Below the pieces are notes generated by a model. The model was not told where the DNA came from. It worked only from the letters and a program-made list of their open reading frames with translations, and did no database searches. The position numbers were made by a program, and so were the translations under genes. Positions 24,060 through 36,660 of a DNA stretch of 64,000 nt are shown here, piece by piece. Source of the stretch: Phascolarctos cinereus (Eukaryota > Chordata > Mammalia > Diprotodontia > Phascolarctidae). Positions within the stretch are counted from its first letter, which is position 1; each line of letters opens with the position of its first letter. The stretch is from positions 11,924,001 through 11,988,000 of the forward strand of contig NW_018344008.1 of NCBI RefSeq assembly GCF_002099425.1. The letters are read 5' to 3'.

Positions 24060-24370
24060 TAATCTCAAAATGAATATAGGACCTGAATATGTAAAAGATC
24101 AAATCACTAAAAAATTAGTGAATAAAATAAAGTGTCACCTTTCACGACTAACAACTGGAGGGAAGATTCTTAGCCAAGCAAAGGATATAGGAGAGCTTAG
24201 AAGATTAAATAGAAGTTGTGATTATATAAAATTTTAAAGTTCTTACATGAATAAAATCAATGAATATAGACTGAAAAGAGAAACTATTGAGTGGAAATAA
24301 ATATTTGCTTCAAATTTTACATTTAGGAATTTGTAAGATTCTTCTAATGATGCAAAACTCCCTAAAACAA
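24060..24370 (+). mobile_element. old L1 ORF2 fragment
   Basis: The order of strings (ttcttagccaagcaaagga, gaagttgtgattatataaaa) resembles L1 ORF2 C-terminal sequence. It is decayed. Confidence 0.4.
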
Positions 24371-25225
24371 AGATTTATCTTTTCAAATTCAAAGAGAGCT
24401 AAGGCAGTTCAAGAGAGAATAGGTACTTTTTAAAAGTTTTCTGCTTGAAATAACATAGAAAGCATAAAGAGTACTTTTATGCATCTACATGATGATTTTA
24501 CAGAATCTTTTAAATATGAACCACCATTTATTGAAAACTAAATTGAGTTCAAATATGCTATAATGTCGTATACTCTCTAGTATAGCCATATGTTACTGTC
24601 TTGCACGGGCCTGGAGAGAATGGGTTCAAATTTAAAGCAATTGCTAGGGAGCAATTGCTCTATCAATTTCACCTGTGAATGTGACATAGATGCTCTCTTG
24701 CTTACAGAAAATGGAAGATGCCATACAAATTCATTGCTCAGTTAGATCCAACAGGTCACCAATCTAGAAAAATCATAGCCCACTCTGTTCTATCATCAAC
24801 ACTCATTCACCTAAGAGCAGGAAAGAGCAAATACAAAGAGGCAAAGCTAAGGAGGCACCTTTTTCATAGCCATGTGTTATCCCATGTGTCCACTACTACG
24901 ACTTCTATTTCTGAAGGCTTATAGTAGTCTTTGCCTCAATCATAATTAGGAAAACAAGATACAGACATGTGGTATAGATATGTAGTCAGATATGTCCTAG
25001 TGTCAGTTCTAGCTCACCAGCCAATCAAAAGTTCTCTGTTTAACACAGAAATTCACAATTACTTATGAGTTAACACCCAAGGCTTGGAAAGTCTATGCTC
25101 AGAAACTCTAGTTTCTGTCCTGTGCTCACAAGAGGAAACAGGAAAAAAAGGTGGCTGCAAGCCAGGTTTCTAGGAACTTTACTCTCAGGCTTGTCCTGTG
25201 CTGCTTCTCCTGAAAATCACCATTT
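24370..25225. other. intergenic, unassigned
   Basis: No supported gene or named repeat. Confidence 0.5.
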
Positions 25226-25227
25226 TC

Positions 25228-25500
25228 CACTCCTGAGGTAGCTAGGTAGTGAAGTGGATAGACTGCTGGACCTGGAGTCTCGAAGAAGACCTGAGTTCAA
25301 ATCCATCCTCAGACACTTACTATGACCCAGAGCAAATCACTTAACCTCTATGTACCTCAATTTCCTCAACTCCGAAATGGAGGTAATAATAGCACCTACC
25401 TCTCAGGGTTTTTATGATGATCAAATGAGATAATACATGTAAAACACTTAGCACCATGCCTGGTGAATAGTAGGTGCTTAATAAAGGCTCATTTCCTTAT
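25228..25500 (+). mobile_element. MIR-type marsupial SINE, near full length
   Basis: It contains gaagtggatagactgctgga, acctgagttcaaatccatcc and aaatgagataatacatgtaa, ending gtgaatagtaggtgcttaat. Confidence 0.88.
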
Positions 25501-25849
25501 TTCCTTCCTGAAGAAGGGAGCAGAATGTTCCCCCTTCCGCATGATGCTATACTTTGTCCTGGAAATTCAAGGTAGATAAAGATATGGAAAAACAGGACTG
25601 ATTTATTTCACAGTTCATTTTTATAGACCATGGGTAAGGGCAGCTCAATCAGAAGAGTATTCCCTCAAGCAAGGTATCATATATGTCCCTATCGTGGGAG
25701 GTGTACTTCAAATGAAGGTCTACAAATTCAAGTTGTAAACTGGAAAACTCCAAATTGAATAAGAGTTCTCTGTTTTAAAAACTTATAAATAAATTAGTAG
25801 AAAAAAATAAGACTTTGCTCTTTGAAGTCAATAATTTACCTAAAGCTCA

Positions 25850-26405
25850 AGTCCAACTATATCATTCCCCTTATTCAATAAACCCCAGTGGCTCCCTTTC
25901 AACTCAAGGATTAAAAGCAAAACATTCTGTTTGGCATTCCAAGCTTTTCACAACCTAGTCCCCTCCTACCTTTCCAGTCCTCTTATACCTTACTCCCTGC
26001 CACGCACTCTTCAATCCAGTGACAATGGCCTCCTAGCTGTTCAATAAGCAACACACTCTATCTCTTGACTTGGATCATTTTCTCTGGCTCTCGCTGATAT
26101 TTCGAATGCTCTCCCTCTTCCACTCCACTAACTGACCATTAGTTTTCTTTAAGTCCTAACTAATATCCCTTCTCTTACTTGAAGCCTTCCCCCAACCTCT
26201 CTTAATTCTAATGCCTTCTCTCTGTTAATTACTTCCTATTTATCCTGTATATAGCTTGCTCTGTACATATTTATTTGCATATTGTTTCCCCCATTAGAGA
26301 GTAAGCTCCTTGAGGGCAGGGTCTGTCTTTTGCCTCTTTTTGTATCCTTGTTGCTTAGCAAATTCCTGGCACACAGACGGTGTTTAATAACTGTTTATTG
26401 ATTGA
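25850..26405 (+). mobile_element. L2 LINE 3' end
   Basis: It contains ataaaccccagtggctccct, aagcttttcacaacctagtc and agtaagctccttgagggcag, then cctggcacacagacggtg. Confidence 0.88.
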
Positions 26406-27690
26406 TTGGCTGGCTGGCTGGTTGGTTGGGTGGTCTTAATACTTTCAAAAATCTTTTCTAGTATGATAGCATTGTTGATTATCAGTTATTTTTTAAACTT
26501 TGCAAACTCTAAGAAACAGTTCCTATAGCATGTTGGTACCTAAGAGCATCAGTGGGGTTTGATCTCCCACCAAAAAGATATTAGTAAAGAAAAATATAAT
26601 ATAGCTCACCCAAGAGATGATGTCATGAAGCTTTGATCAGAATGGTTCCTGGATATGATTCCCACTATTGCCTCATACCTCAGGTCTGTAAATAGGAAGG
26701 AGATATGTGATCCAGGTAGAAAGGGCTGTATTCATGTTTGTTCCCAGCTGGTCTACCAAAGTTCTGTGTGAAGAATCTTGGCTCATATCTAACAAAGTGC
26801 CCATCTGCATTGTCTGTCATGTAATGCATTTTGTGCTACAAGAGGAAAGCTTCACAAGTCATTAATTAGAACAGATGGTGGTGTCAGCCTTAATAGACAA
26901 CATAAATCTGCTGGGAAAACAAACATCAACAAGCCATTTTCAGAAACAGAATGGGGAGGGGGGAAACAGTGAGAAGAAAAGGGCAAGGGCAAGTTGTTGT
27001 GGGCATACTTTCACTGCTTTGCCACATCACAAGCGAGGTTCCTGAATCGTGATAGTGGGCACTTGCAAATTAAGTAATCAAAAATTTACCCTAAGCCTCC
27101 AAGCTTCTGAATTGTTAGAAGTCCCTATTTTTATATACTGTAGCAGGAAAACAATGAACCAAGCAGCATCTGCATTTCCACAGAAATTTGGCAAGCTTCA
27201 CAATTCTAATTCTGTTGGTAGAAATAGAACTCCTTCATGTGGGTGAGGAAAAGAAAAACTATAGAACTGTAACCATTCTCTTTAAGGGACCAGAGACCAG
27301 AAACCTGGATATGTCTGGTTGGTTCATGTTAGCATGAAGAACGGAGGTATAGCTGAGCTGGAGCTATGCCCCACGATGAGAAACAGGAGTTCTGAATAGT
27401 CTAAGTTCAAGGAAAAAGCAAATATTTTAGCCAACTTTATGTTGCTGTCAGGGCTGGTATAACCTGGATGAACCATTCTATTGGCTTTGGCCTTGTTTTT
27501 TGTGTATGTGCGTGTGTGTAAATAATTTTGCTGATGCCTTAACTCTTTGTGTTGCTGTCATCACAAACTTTCTCTCCCTTCCAGAATGCATTTTCCCTTG
27601 GATCAAAGAAAAATAACCAAGCCAAAACCTCTCATATGGTGACTACATCTGTCAATGTACACAACATTCTGTCCAGGTAGTACCTTACCT
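26405..27690. other. intergenic, unassigned
   Basis: Largely without repeats that I recognise, and with no gene model. It could hold conserved non-coding sequence, which a cross-species alignment would show. Confidence 0.45.
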
Positions 27691-28515
27691 CTCCACTCTG
27701 AGAGGGAAGACATATTACATTAGTGTCATCCTCAACTCCTGACACTCTCACCTCACATACCCAAGTGAATTGCTAAATCTTGCCATTTCGACCTCTCTAT
27801 CATATCTCAGATCTCTTCTCTCTACTCTTACCTTAGTTCAGGATCTCATCACCTTTCACCTAGAATATTGCTATGGCTCCCTAAATGGTCTTCCTGCTTC
27901 AAATCTCTCCTCATTTCAGTCCATCCCCCACACTGCTGCTAAAGTGGTTTTCCATAAGCACAGATCTGATCATGTCACTCCTTGACTCAATAAACTTCAG
28001 GGGCTCCCTATTGCCTCTCCTCACTTTGACTGTCAAAGTCTTGATCCCAATCTATCTTTCCAACCTCATTTGAAAATTATTCCCCTTCCCACATTTTGTG
28101 ATCCAGCTAAACTGGCCTTCTCTGCGTTCCACATGTATGACACTCCATCTCTGGACTCAGTCCCTTTGCATCAGCTGCCCCATGGCAGGAATTCATTTCT
28201 TCCCTTTCTTTGCCTCATCAGGGAAAAAGAAGAGTCTGTCTCTGAAAGATGTGGCTTAAGTAACATCTTCTGCATTTCCTGATTACCTCAGGATTCTCAG
28301 GATCACCTCCTAGTATCCTCCCTTTTACACTACCACATATTTGGCTACATTTTTTCTGTTTATTCTATATATACACATATTTCTGTCCTTATAATCTTCC
28401 ACCTTACAATGTAAGCTTTGTGCACAGAGAATATTTTCATTAGATTTGTGTGCCTAGCCCTTAGCATTGTTTCTGGTATATATTCGGTACTTAATAAATA
28501 ATTGATGGCTGATTG
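27690..28515 (+). mobile_element. L2 LINE, ORF2 C-terminus and 3' end
   Basis: Translation shows the L2 reverse transcriptase tail (LPASNLSSFQSIPHTAAKVV, then SDHVTP). The 3' end follows (acaatgtaagctttgtgcac, then ggtacttaataaataattg). Confidence 0.88.
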
Positions 28516-28562
28516 ATTTTCTTTAGGACCTCCATCAGTTTGTTACTTATTTAGAGTTTGAC

Positions 28563-28708
28563 CTTTTTTTTTTTGGCAAGGCAGTTGGGGTTAAATGACT
28601 TGCCCAGGGTCACACAGATAGTAAATGTCAAGTGTCTAAGGCTGGATTTGAACTCAGGTCCTCTTGACCCCAGGGCCAATGATCTATTCACTGTGCCACC
28701 TAGTTTCC
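28563..28708 (-). mobile_element. WSINE1-like SINE, antisense
   Basis: It contains ggttaaatgacttgcccagg and gatttgaactcaggtcctct, ending cactgtgccacctag, with a T-run at 28564-28574 as its tail. Confidence 0.88.
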
Positions 28709-28709
28709 T

Positions 28710-29240
28710 AAGTTTGATATCTTTTTATTGTTATAGTCATTGTTATAGTCAGATACATATTATTTTCTTAATTCTGCTCATTTTGCTCTACATCAATGTG
28801 TGCAAATCTTTCTGTTTTTCTCTAGCTCCTCACATTTGTCATTTTATACTACACAACTGTATTCCATCACATTTGTACATAATAGGGTTTCCCCCCATTA
28901 TTACACATCAGTGAGCACCCATGTTGTTTCTAGTTCTGTCCTATCACAAAGAATACTGCTATCAGTATTTTGAAATATATTAGACCTTTGTTTTTGTCTT
29001 TGACTTCTCTGTGGCATATACTCAATAGGATAGTGGGGTCAAAGCATTTGGGAAGATTAGTCATTTTTCTTGCAAATTTCCAAATTGTTATCAGGAATAT
29101 GTGAGACAGCTTCATAGCTCTATCAACAATGCACCAATGTATTTATGTTCCTAAAGTTAATCGAACATTGTTTCCATCTTTGGGCATTTTTTCCAGATTA
29201 TGTGGTATGGGAAAAGCTCAGGGTTCTTTTGATTTACATT
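28710..29240 (-). mobile_element. L1-family 3' fragment, antisense
   Basis: The strings ctgtattccatcacatttgt and tagttctgtcctatcacaaa correspond to antisense L1-type 3' sequence. It is older than the 12.4-kb copy. Confidence 0.45.
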
Positions 29241-29249
29241 TCTCTTTTA

Positions 29250-30680
29250 TCAAATTCGATAAAGTTTGTCCTAAGCAGATTAAAAAAACACAAATATCAC
29301 ACTTAAAAATAATTATTCTGGACAAGGCTTTCATATTTAACTCACTCAGGGACATTCTGCCCAGTTATCTGACCCTCATTATTGATATCCCAGGTAAAGG
29401 CAGTCTCCTCTTCACCCTGTCAATTATGTACTCCACACAACTCCAAGGGACACAGGGTGGTTATCAGATAGGTAATATCTCTACCCTCCAGCTCTTCCCC
29501 TTTTGTTATTTTCCTTTTTACTCTGTGGATTGGGCTAGTCTAGGCCTGCACAACACACAGCCAGCAGGCAGCTTGCCCCCAAAGGATTTCTAGCCACCCT
29601 CGAGAAATGTAGAGTTGCCACTGTGTAGGATCCTATTTGTCATGTGACCCGCTACAACCAGTCATCATCAGTCTGTCTCTAGTCTAAACTATCTCTGGCC
29701 CAAAGAAGTTTAACCTATTTTAGTTCCGGCCCCTGCCTACTTCCAAATTGTGCAGATCTAGGCTAGTCTGTGAATTTATTTCATTAGAATCTTGACACAA
29801 GCCCCCATTCATGAGAAATACTCCACCTTTCTCCTTCCTTAGCTTTATTTCAATGAAGATACTTCCACTGGGTGACTCAAGCACCTCGGAAGTTTGATTC
29901 AGCAAACATCCCCAAAGCTTTTTGCATTCATGTTCTAAATGACTCCATTGGCTTTCCCACTTTATATCACAGCAAAGTTGGCTGGGAAATTCAGGAAACA
30001 CATAAACTATGCTGGCTTCTGGCTCTTCTCCAAGGGCAACCACCAGTAATCTGGATTCAAACATGAATCCTCCTTGGGCTGTTTTTGCTAGTTTCTGGTT
30101 GCTCCACTCACCTGTAACCTCTCTAGCTTCACTGTTTATCTCATTATGTAGTTCTTGTCCAGAAGCATAGCCTTGCCACTACAGTCCTGTCAGGGGAAAG
30201 TAGTTGTAGGGCCAGAGCTGACTCTTCCCATCCTGATAGCTATATTGACTTACCAGTCTCTCCTCTATCTTTAAAATCCCACATGCTTGGCTACTTTATA
30301 GCATTTCTTTCTCTGTCATTGCATCCTCATCAACCTTACCAGCTTAAGTTTGGGTGTTTCCTTTTCCTCATTTGCACCAGTGGTTGGGACAGAAAGAAAA
30401 ATGTGGAGCAAGGGTCCTACATCATTATCAGCTGCCAGAGATTGTGCTCTGCTGACACAGTCTTCCAGAACCCAGGGTCACCTTGTTGTAGAGACATTGA
30501 TATAAGATTATTTGCCTGCCAGTGCCTTGAATTCCTCCACTGTCCACCTCAAGCTTCAGCCTGATTGCCCTTTCATGTTTTCTTTTCATGTATATCCTTT
30601 AGCTCACTCAGTAATAACTTCTACTGACTTCTTCAGTGTAGCCTACAAATATTCTCAAGTCTGTTCTTAAAAACAAACAC
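29250..30680. other. intergenic, unassigned
   Basis: No gene supported. A 154-codon plus-strand frame (29129-29593) starts inside the L1-like fossil and has no recognisable domain. Confidence 0.5.
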
Positions 30681-30682
30681 AA

Positions 30683-30825
30683 GGTGCAGCTAGGAGGTGT
30701 AGTAGATACAGTCCTGGCCCCGAAGTTAGGAGGACCTGAGTTCAAATCCGCCTCAAACAAAAACACTTGACACTTACTAGCTGTGTGACCCTGGACAAGT
30801 CACTTAACCCCAATTGCCTAAAAAA
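30683..30825 (+). mobile_element. WSINE1-like SINE
   Basis: It contains gtgcagctaggaggtgtagt, aggaggacctgagttcaaat and ctagctgtgtgaccctggac, and ends in an A-rich tail. Confidence 0.92.
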
Positions 30826-30918
30826 ACAAACAAAATAGACAGTGTAAGATATCTGAGCATATACCTGCTTTAAAAAAAAGACACAGGAACTGTATAAACA
30901 TAAATATAAAACACTTTA

Positions 30919-31070
30919 GGGGCAGCTAGGTGGCACAGTGGACAGAACTCTAGCCTTGGAGTCAGGAGGACCTGAGTTCAAATCCAGCCTCAGACACTTG
31001 ACACTTACTAGCTGTGTGACCCTGGGCAAGTCACTTAACCCCAACTGCCTCCCCAAAAAGCAAAAAACAA
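30919..31070 (+). mobile_element. WSINE1-like SINE, young copy
   Basis: It contains ggggcagctaggtggcacag, gtcaggaggacctgagttca and gctgtgtgaccctgggcaag, with a cccca and A-rich tail. It sits about 100 bp from another copy in the same orientation. Confidence 0.95.
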
Positions 31071-31229
31071 ACAAAAAACCAAACACAAAAACAAAATCAT
31101 TTGACCCTATCAAACTCTCAAGCAATTGTCATATCTCTCCACCCTTTCATAGACAAATTCCTGGGGGAAAAAAGGATTCTATACCAATTGCATCCTGGTT
31201 TCTGACATCACTCAACTGAAACTCCTGAT

Positions 31230-31590
31230 AAGTTACAAATTATCTCTTAATTGACTAATGTTATGGAATTTTCTCAGTCCTCATCTTTGTCCTTTTTGCA
31301 GCATTTGACACTATTGAACACCCTCTCTTTTAGGATATTTTCTTCTCTCTAGGTTTTTGTGACACTCTTCTCTTTTGCTTCTCTTCCTATGATCAACCCT
31401 TCTCAGCCTCCTTTGTTACTAGGACCAGATACCTCCCTCTAACTGTGGTTATACCAATGGGCTTTGTCCTGAGATCTCCTCTCTCTACATCTCTCTTAAT
31501 GATCTCGTCAGCTTCCCTAGGTTTGCACAGCGTCAAAGAGAGAGACCAGTCACTTCCTTCTGCTGACATGAGTGATTCCATCCTTAGAAC
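31230..31590 (+). mobile_element. L2 LINE ORF2 (reverse transcriptase) fragment
   Basis: The strings tttctcagtcctcatctttg, gcatttgacactattgaaca and ttttgtgacactcttctc correspond to the L2 AFDT...FLxxGFxDT region. It is decayed. Confidence 0.7.
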
Positions 31591-31599
31591 TAGTATCAT

Positions 31600-32935
31600 T
31601 CAGAGGGCAAAATGAGCAAATGCCTCTAGTTTACTTCCACTCCAATCTCTCAACAAGGCTGACCACAGAGAGAAACAAAATCACCCTGTTCTATTTACTT
31701 TTGGTCAATGAAACATTAGCAAGCTCTCCTTGAAAGAAATATTTACCTTTCTCACTTCAAAGGTCAACTTGAAAATGGTTTGTAGTTCAACATAACTGCC
31801 CTTAATCTTTTTCTTTACTTTGTGCTATATATGGCCAGTAAAATATTTTACTTGTAATCAGAGCCCACAGAGATTTCTGAGTTATCCAGCTGGTGCTTCT
31901 CCCTATTATTGCTTATAATAACAATATAGTTTCTTTGACTTGTACCCTAAATTTTTCAAACTATGGGTTCTCCCATCCCCCACCCAGGACAGATATGTTT
32001 CATTGGCTGGGAATTTGAACATGAAGACTAGATGTGGAGAAGCAATAAACCAATCAATGCCTCCTCCACTCTCACTCCTGGTATCAGATGAAAGGAAGGA
32101 ATGTCCCTTTTAAATTTCAGTTTGGGACTGCTTCTTACAAGCTCCAGACTTGTCTGACGCATTTGAATTCCCCTGTTTGTTTTTATAGCAGGTCAGTAAA
32201 GACAGTTATTCCTATTTATGTTTTGTACTATTTCTGCTTTTATCCATCTGGTTCCCAAAAGTGGAATCCTGTTCTGTTCCATTTTGTTCCGGGTAACTCC
32301 TAACTGGAGCCCAGTTTTGTCTCTGTTTTGTGCTGACAGTTTCCTAGAAGTAGAATCTAGCAGGGAGAATCTGTTTAAATCACCTCCATTCAACCCAATA
32401 CAACACGTTTACAAAGGATGGAGCATTTGTGGGTGGGTTGCTCTGACCTGTCTGTATAGACTAGCCCCCTGAATGTGTCTCTTTAAAGGGATCTGCCAGG
32501 AGCTTGGAAGCCTCTCTAGGCCTCACACTTAACATTTCAGTGGTTTGCACACTAGATCAGAGTAATTGCCTTTGTCACTCATCCTTTCCTAGTGTGTCTC
32601 TGGTTTATGACTCATTTGCAGGAGTTAGACCCTGACTTTGTTAAAGTGACTTGCAGGTCAAGTGATCCTATCTACTTTAGTAGAATCTTACCTCAGGTAA
32701 AGACCTAATTTTTTTTCTATGCGTATGAAGTGTTAATTTTTATTCTTAGTAGGAAAATAAATCATTTTTTTGTTTTAGTCCTTACTCCAAAAAAGAGAAA
32801 CAAATCACACTCAAATCAAACAGATAGTCATAGTACTGTAATTGGGAATCCATTATTGATGGCTAAGAATTGGTAGTAAGTTGTTGTACTGTGTAAGTAA
32901 CCAGTAGACTCCCCAGACTTCTATAATACATCTAC
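31600..32935. other. intergenic, unassigned
   Basis: No gene or clear repeat found. The 32.1-32.7 kb part is less AT-rich and repeat-poor. Confidence 0.45.
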
Positions 32936-32938
32936 CCC

Positions 32939-33085
32939 TGGGGCAGCTAGGTGGCACAGTGGATAGAGCATCGGCCCTGGATTCAGGAGGACCTGAGTTC
33001 ATATCCCGCCTCAGACACATAACACTTACTAGCTGTGTGACCCTGGGCAAGTCACTTAACCCCATTGCCTAATCCCCCCCCCCAA
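32939..33085 (+). mobile_element. WSINE1-like SINE, young copy
   Basis: It contains ggggcagctaggtggcacag, gtggatagagcatcggccct and ctagctgtgtgaccctgggc, ending in a C-run then A-run. Confidence 0.95.
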
Positions 33086-33319
33086 AATACATCTACGCCT
33101 TCCCCATTCTGGTTCCAAAGGCATGAGAGAAATGAAGCAAATCCATAGGTCATAAAAAACCAGAAAATTTCACAAGTCCTCATGGGAGTTCTCCCTTTGT
33201 AATTTGTTAGCCCTCTACCAGAACTGGAAGCTGCATGGGTATAAAAGGCCTGGTATGGAGACAGAGCTGGAGAATGGTTTCTCTTCATGACCTTTACAGT
33301 TTGGAAAGTGCTGGCACTT

Positions 33320-33500
33320 GTTAAAAAAACAAAACAGCAACAACTAGGAACTATTTGAGGAAACCTGGAAAGAACTATATGAGGTGATAACAGTATGAAA
33401 TCAGAAAAACCAGAGCTGTATACACATTGATTTCAACTACATAAAAAAGGAGAGAGAAAAGAACAGAAAAAATAACAAGGCCAAAGGTGGTAGAATTTCC
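33320..33500 (+). mobile_element. L1 3' fragment
   Basis: The string gaggaaacctggaaagaact and the following block correspond to the end of L1 ORF2 (compare 63355-63420). Confidence 0.5.
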
Positions 33501-33954
33501 AATTAATCTAAAAAGTTTTTTTTAAAGTACAAAAGGGGCATCTTATTTATTTATTGCTTGTTATTTGCAATTTTCAGTATAGATGTGGCTATTCTTCAAC
33601 CCTCCCACCAATTCCAAAGTGGTCAGGTGACCCCATCAAGAATGTAATGGATGAGAATCTCAATCCTGAAGTGAGTGGCCTTTCAGTAGATCCTAGTATA
33701 TAGGAGAAAGTCTATTAAAGAACAGTGAAGAGTGCAAAAGGACATAAATTTATTCCAGACACCAGATGATTTAATGTAGAGACCCAGGAATAAAGATTCA
33801 TTTTAAGGGACATTTCCCATGGTCTGAACCTCTCTTCATGGAAGTGGCCATTGGCTAGGAGCCATAATAGACGCCCTAAATAGATCTCACCTTGTTTTTC
33901 TATGTGTTAGCAATGCAGACAGGTTAGTTTAAGTAAGTTCCAGTTCATTGCAAG

Positions 33955-34165
33955 GCAAGGGTTCTTAGTCTGGGGTGCAAAGAATCTGTGGATAGATTTC
34001 AGAAGGTCCATGACCTTGATTGGGGGAAAAAAAATTACATCCTTATTTTTACTAACCTCTAACTGAAATTTAACCTTAATTATTTTCTAAACATTGCTCT
34101 GAGTCCATAGGCATCACCAAACTGCTGTAGCTGTCCATGACACAAAAAAGGTTAAGATGCCATGC
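33955..34165. mobile_element. non-autonomous hAT-like DNA transposon
   Basis: It starts gggttcttagtctggggtgc and ends ctgtccatgacacaaaaaag then gttaagatgcc. Same family and order as the 21948-22197 copy. Confidence 0.6.
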
Positions 34166-34169
34166 TCTA

Positions 34170-35120
34170 AGGGAACTTAGTCTTTGACTCAGTCCCTAGC
34201 CAAGAAAGCCTTGAACATAGTCACAGAAATCAGAGTGTATAATGAAAGGTTAAATTAACTAAAAAGACCTGGCCATACCTAGTTTCCCATTAGGGAATTG
34301 TGAATAAGTTCCTTGTTTGAATTTGAAGGGGAGCCTGGCCACTTGTTAGGCAAAAGATTTAAAAGATAATTGAACAGTTCAAAAATTAGTTGATTTGAAT
34401 GAGAACAAGCCAGGAGCACCTTTATGGAGTGTTACTCCACCCCTATGCCAGAAAGAAAAAAAAAAGCCCTATCAGCGGGCAATGACCCCTGGAAGTTAGT
34501 GAGTGGAATGAAGTAATCATTTCCCAACTCCTTTGATGATGGGCTAGCAGAGTAGCCCCTATTGGGCTTGATAAGTGTGGAAAATGGTTGGAGATGTTGC
34601 TTCTGAATATCACTCAATCAGGGGGTGGACGCCTACGTGACGACATTGGAGTCAGTTTAAACTGGAAGAGAATGTGAGTCTGGGAGAAACTGGGAGAAAC
34701 AGCTAGTTTCATTTCTACAAAAGTGCAACCTAAGGGCTAGGTGGAAGTTGAACAAAGGGTGGTGAATAGACTGCGGAAAACCAGTTCTGAGGTTAGGTAT
34801 AGATTAACATCAAAAGACGTGTTCCCAAATAAGAGCCAGGGTCACCAAATTGTGAGGAGTGAGAGATGTAATTAGGGGCGGAGACTCACGTAGGGAAATT
34901 AGGCATTTCGGATAGCTTGTAACCTCTATAGTACCCAGCCAGTGGGTAAACGGGGCAAGGAAATTTGAATTGGGAATAGGGAATAAAAAGGTGTGCATCT
35001 GTCCACACCCGCTGTCATGTGTGTGCTCTCACATGTGGGAGGCCTGGCCTTGCCAGGCCATCAACAATGGCTTTGTGGAATTCATGGTATAGCTAACAAA
35101 AGATAGCCAAATCCACCAGA
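34170..35120. other. intergenic, unassigned; possible LTR-like fossil within
   Basis: No gene. The part 34850-35060 has an LTR-like look (see findings) that I could not confirm. Confidence 0.35.
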
Positions 35121-35124
35121 AGGG

Positions 35125-35392
35125 AAGTGAGTTAATAATAATAGCACTTATTTATTACTTTAAGGTTTACAAAGTACTTTACAGATATTTTATTCAATCC
35201 TCACAACAACCTTGGGAAGTAGGGAATATTATTAATCACCATATTACAGATGAGGAAACTAAAGTAGGCAGAGGTTATTTGACTTACCCAAGTGAATGTG
35301 TGGCCACAGCTGTTTGAGGGTGGATTTGAACTCAGATCTTCCTGACTCTTGGTCTAGTGTTCTACCCACTGCACCACCTACTTGCCTCCAAT
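35125..35392 (-). mobile_element. MIR-type marsupial SINE, antisense
   Basis: It contains aatcctcacaacaaccttgg, attacagatgaggaaactaa and ggatttgaactcagatcttc, then ccactgcaccacctac. Confidence 0.85.
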
Positions 35393-35619
35393 TTTATAGA
35401 AAAAAAAGTCAAACCTCTATGAAGGGAAGAGGAAGGAAGATTCCCAAATCTAACCCCACATCCCTCCTATTCTCTGCTCCTACAATCAGTCTCCTGGAGC
35501 TAAGTAATTGAATCCACTATTCTCAGAGATCTCTGTGTGATCCAAGTGGCACTTCTCTTTGCCATGCTTACAATCACAATAAAGATTCTTTATCTAACCT
35601 GCCTGTACCTTAAACTATA

Positions 35620-35870
35620 TATGTTATGAGGGGATGTCCATATATGTTATGGGGGAAATTCATCATTGGTTCAATTATCACCTCAATGCAAATGACTGTC
35701 AAATTTATATATCCAGCATTTCTCTTTCTTGAATTTTGTTTATCCCACATCACTAGATACCTATTTGAAATCTCCAACTCAACATATCAAAAGTAGAGGT
35801 CATTATCTTTTCCTGCAAATTCATCCCTCTCTTTAACTTCCCCTTCCCACCCCTAACCTCTAATAACCAT
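35620..35870 (+). mobile_element. L2 LINE ORF2 fragment
   Basis: The strings caattatcacctcaatgcaa, atgactgtcaaatttatata and ctccaactcaacatatcaaa match the L2 YADDxQIYxS to LNxSKTE region. Confidence 0.65.
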
Positions 35871-36195
35871 ATTTATCTGAGAAACCAGACCAGTAATAAA
35901 AGTGCATCCATCTTGGAACTGAGAGACAACAAACTAGATGCATGGAGACATATACAGTTTAAGAACTCTACAAAAGCCCCAACACTTGGAGCCCAGCAGG
36001 AAACCATACTTAGATTTCACAAAAGGGCAAGTGGAATTCCAGTAATGAGGAGCTGTGGATGTATCCCTTTGCCACATGGGCTCTCTAAACTTGAGCCCAT
36101 GTTGACCTACACTCTGCATGTACTTGTGGATGGGTGTGCCCCTGGTTTGGGGAGGAATGTTGGTACCCAAATATTTTTAACATAACATTTCAGTA

Positions 36196-36448
36196 GATTT
36201 TGTTGCTGTTGTGAATGAGTTGTTTTTCAGTCATGTCCAACTCTTCACGATTCCATTTGGAGTGTTCTTGGCAATGATACTGGAGTGGTTTGCTATTTCC
36301 TTCTGCAGCTCACTTTATAGATGAAGAACTGAGGCCAATAGGGATCTGCCCAGCATCACATAGTAACTGTCTGAGGCCAGATTTGAATCAGGAAGATGAA
36401 TCTTCCTGACTCCAGGCCTGGCATTCTATCCACTATGCCACCTGGATC
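36196..36448 (-). mobile_element. marsupial SINE1-type SINE, antisense
   Basis: The long tail comes first (tcagtcatgtccaactcttc, actggagtggtttgctattt), followed by the antisense tRNA-like head ending tgccacctggatc. Confidence 0.88.
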
Positions 36449-36554
36449 TACAAGGGGCTTAGATATGGTTTAGGGACACCTGTAGAAATTTGGGAGTGTA
36501 CTTTGTGTAAAGGGACACTAGAGATTTTGAACAGACCCAAACTGCATGGCCTTT

Positions 36555-36660
36555 TAAATGCTCACATAGTTTTAGAACTGGAAAGAACCTAGAAATCACC
36601 TAAGCCAACTCCTCTACTTTACATATGAGGAAACAGGCCTAAAGATATGGGACAATCTGA
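36555..36660 (-). mobile_element. MIR-type SINE fragment, antisense
   Basis: It contains ttttagaactggaaagaacc and ctttacatatgaggaaac. Confidence 0.5.

Noticed and set aside
29129-29593. 154-codon plus-strand frame
   Set aside because: It starts inside an antisense L1-like fossil and shows no family motif.
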